Shown piece after piece: positions 13,875 to 14,056 of a stretch of 14,056 nucleotides of DNA (positions are counted from its first letter, which is position 1; the number at the start of each line of letters is the position of its first letter). Source of the DNA: JBBPYC01 sp038200275 (GTDB lineage: Bacteria > Pseudomonadota > Gammaproteobacteria > Burkholderiales > Burkholderiaceae_C); contig JBBPYC010000029.1 of assembly GCA_038200275.1 (NCBI GenBank), positions 1 to 14,056 on the forward strand, written 5' to 3'. A program made the translations under genes and the position numbers. The notes below the pieces were generated by a model. That model did no database searches and was not told the origin of the DNA. It saw only the letters and a list, made by a program, of their open reading frames with translations.

Positions 13875-14056
13875 TCAGGCGGGACGAAGCACCCCGACTT
13901 CATCGCCCTTCGGCGCTGCACGCAGGTTGAAATAGCACTTGATCGTCGCGATCACCAGCGGCACCGCACCGAACACGATCAAAACGACATGGCCCGGCAG
14001 GCTCAGCCACTCGACAAGGTGCGATCGTTCGCTGCCGACGTAGTCCAGGCTGCGCG
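13875..14056 (-). CDS. NorB-like nitric oxide reductase, C-terminal part (5' end beyond window)
   Basis: The last 59 codons plus stop of a membrane protein. The visible part has the order expected for the end of the last NorB helix pair: an RSLDYVGSERSHLVEWL segment, then LPGHVV followed by a hydrophobic helix with VFGAVPLVIATI, and a polar tail ending in RPA. I associate this with the large subunit of nitric oxide reductase, probably the quinol-dependent form, which reduces NO to N2O. The catalytic core (haem ligands, FeB histidines) lies outside the window, so another haem-copper superfamily member cannot be excluded. It runs on the same strand as, and upstream of, the CBS gene. A decayed relative is at 10789-10983. 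Confidence 0.6.
   Translation of the reverse strand, partial: RSLDYVGSERSHLVEWLSLPGHVVLIVFGAVPLVIATIKCYFNLRAAPKGDEVGVLRPA

Overview
The window reads as high-GC proteobacterial chromosome, most likely betaproteobacterial. The succinate dehydrogenase, cytochrome c and N-type ATPase sequences look like those of that group. This placement rests on remembered family resemblance, not on a search. Genes are tightly packed with many ATGA/GTGA start-stop overlaps. I see no tRNA, rRNA, CRISPR array or insertion sequence. Almost everything recognisable is about respiration and membrane energetics.

Layout. (1) 1-1422, minus: nearly complete F1-type ATPase beta subunit. It is the first gene of its operon and is divergent from a GNAT acetyltransferase, which points to the laterally mobile N-ATPase type rather than the housekeeping ATP synthase. 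(2) 1734-2354, plus: the GNAT acetyltransferase. (3) 2667-9902, plus: one long run of eight genes. They are a diheme cytochrome c, a triheme membrane-anchored cytochrome c, a small one-helix protein, subunit II (CuA) and subunit I of a B-family (ba3-type) haem-copper oxidase, a membrane-anchored diheme cytochrome c, a Tat-exported Acg/nitroreductase-like flavoprotein and a DUF6920/DUF6544-like protein. The order small helix - subunit II - subunit I matches Thermus ba3 oxidase (IIa-II-I). The three cytochromes add seven c-type haems around one oxidase.

(4) 10044-10598, minus: cytochrome b561, converging on the long run. (5) 10599-11094 has no intact gene, but its minus strand holds a decayed copy of the C-terminus of a nitric-oxide-reductase-like (NorB) protein, recognisable because it aligns without gaps to the NorB-like C-terminus at the right edge. 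(6) 11095-13157, plus: an unrecognised protein, a 43-residue peptide with one CxxCxGxG motif, then sdhC, sdhD and sdhB. The flavoprotein gene sdhA is absent: only 29 bases separate sdhD from sdhB. (7) 13181-13675, minus: a CBS-pair protein. (8) 13875-14056, minus: the C-terminus of the NorB-like protein, continuing past the window.

How they may work together: the multiheme cytochromes can collect electrons from periplasmic or membrane donors and pass them through CuA to the oxidase, which reduces O2 and contributes to proton motive force. The N-ATPase couples ATP to ion transport. The NorB-like enzyme, cytochrome b561 and CBS protein would suit low-oxygen or nitrosative conditions. The functional link between these blocks is inference from proximity.
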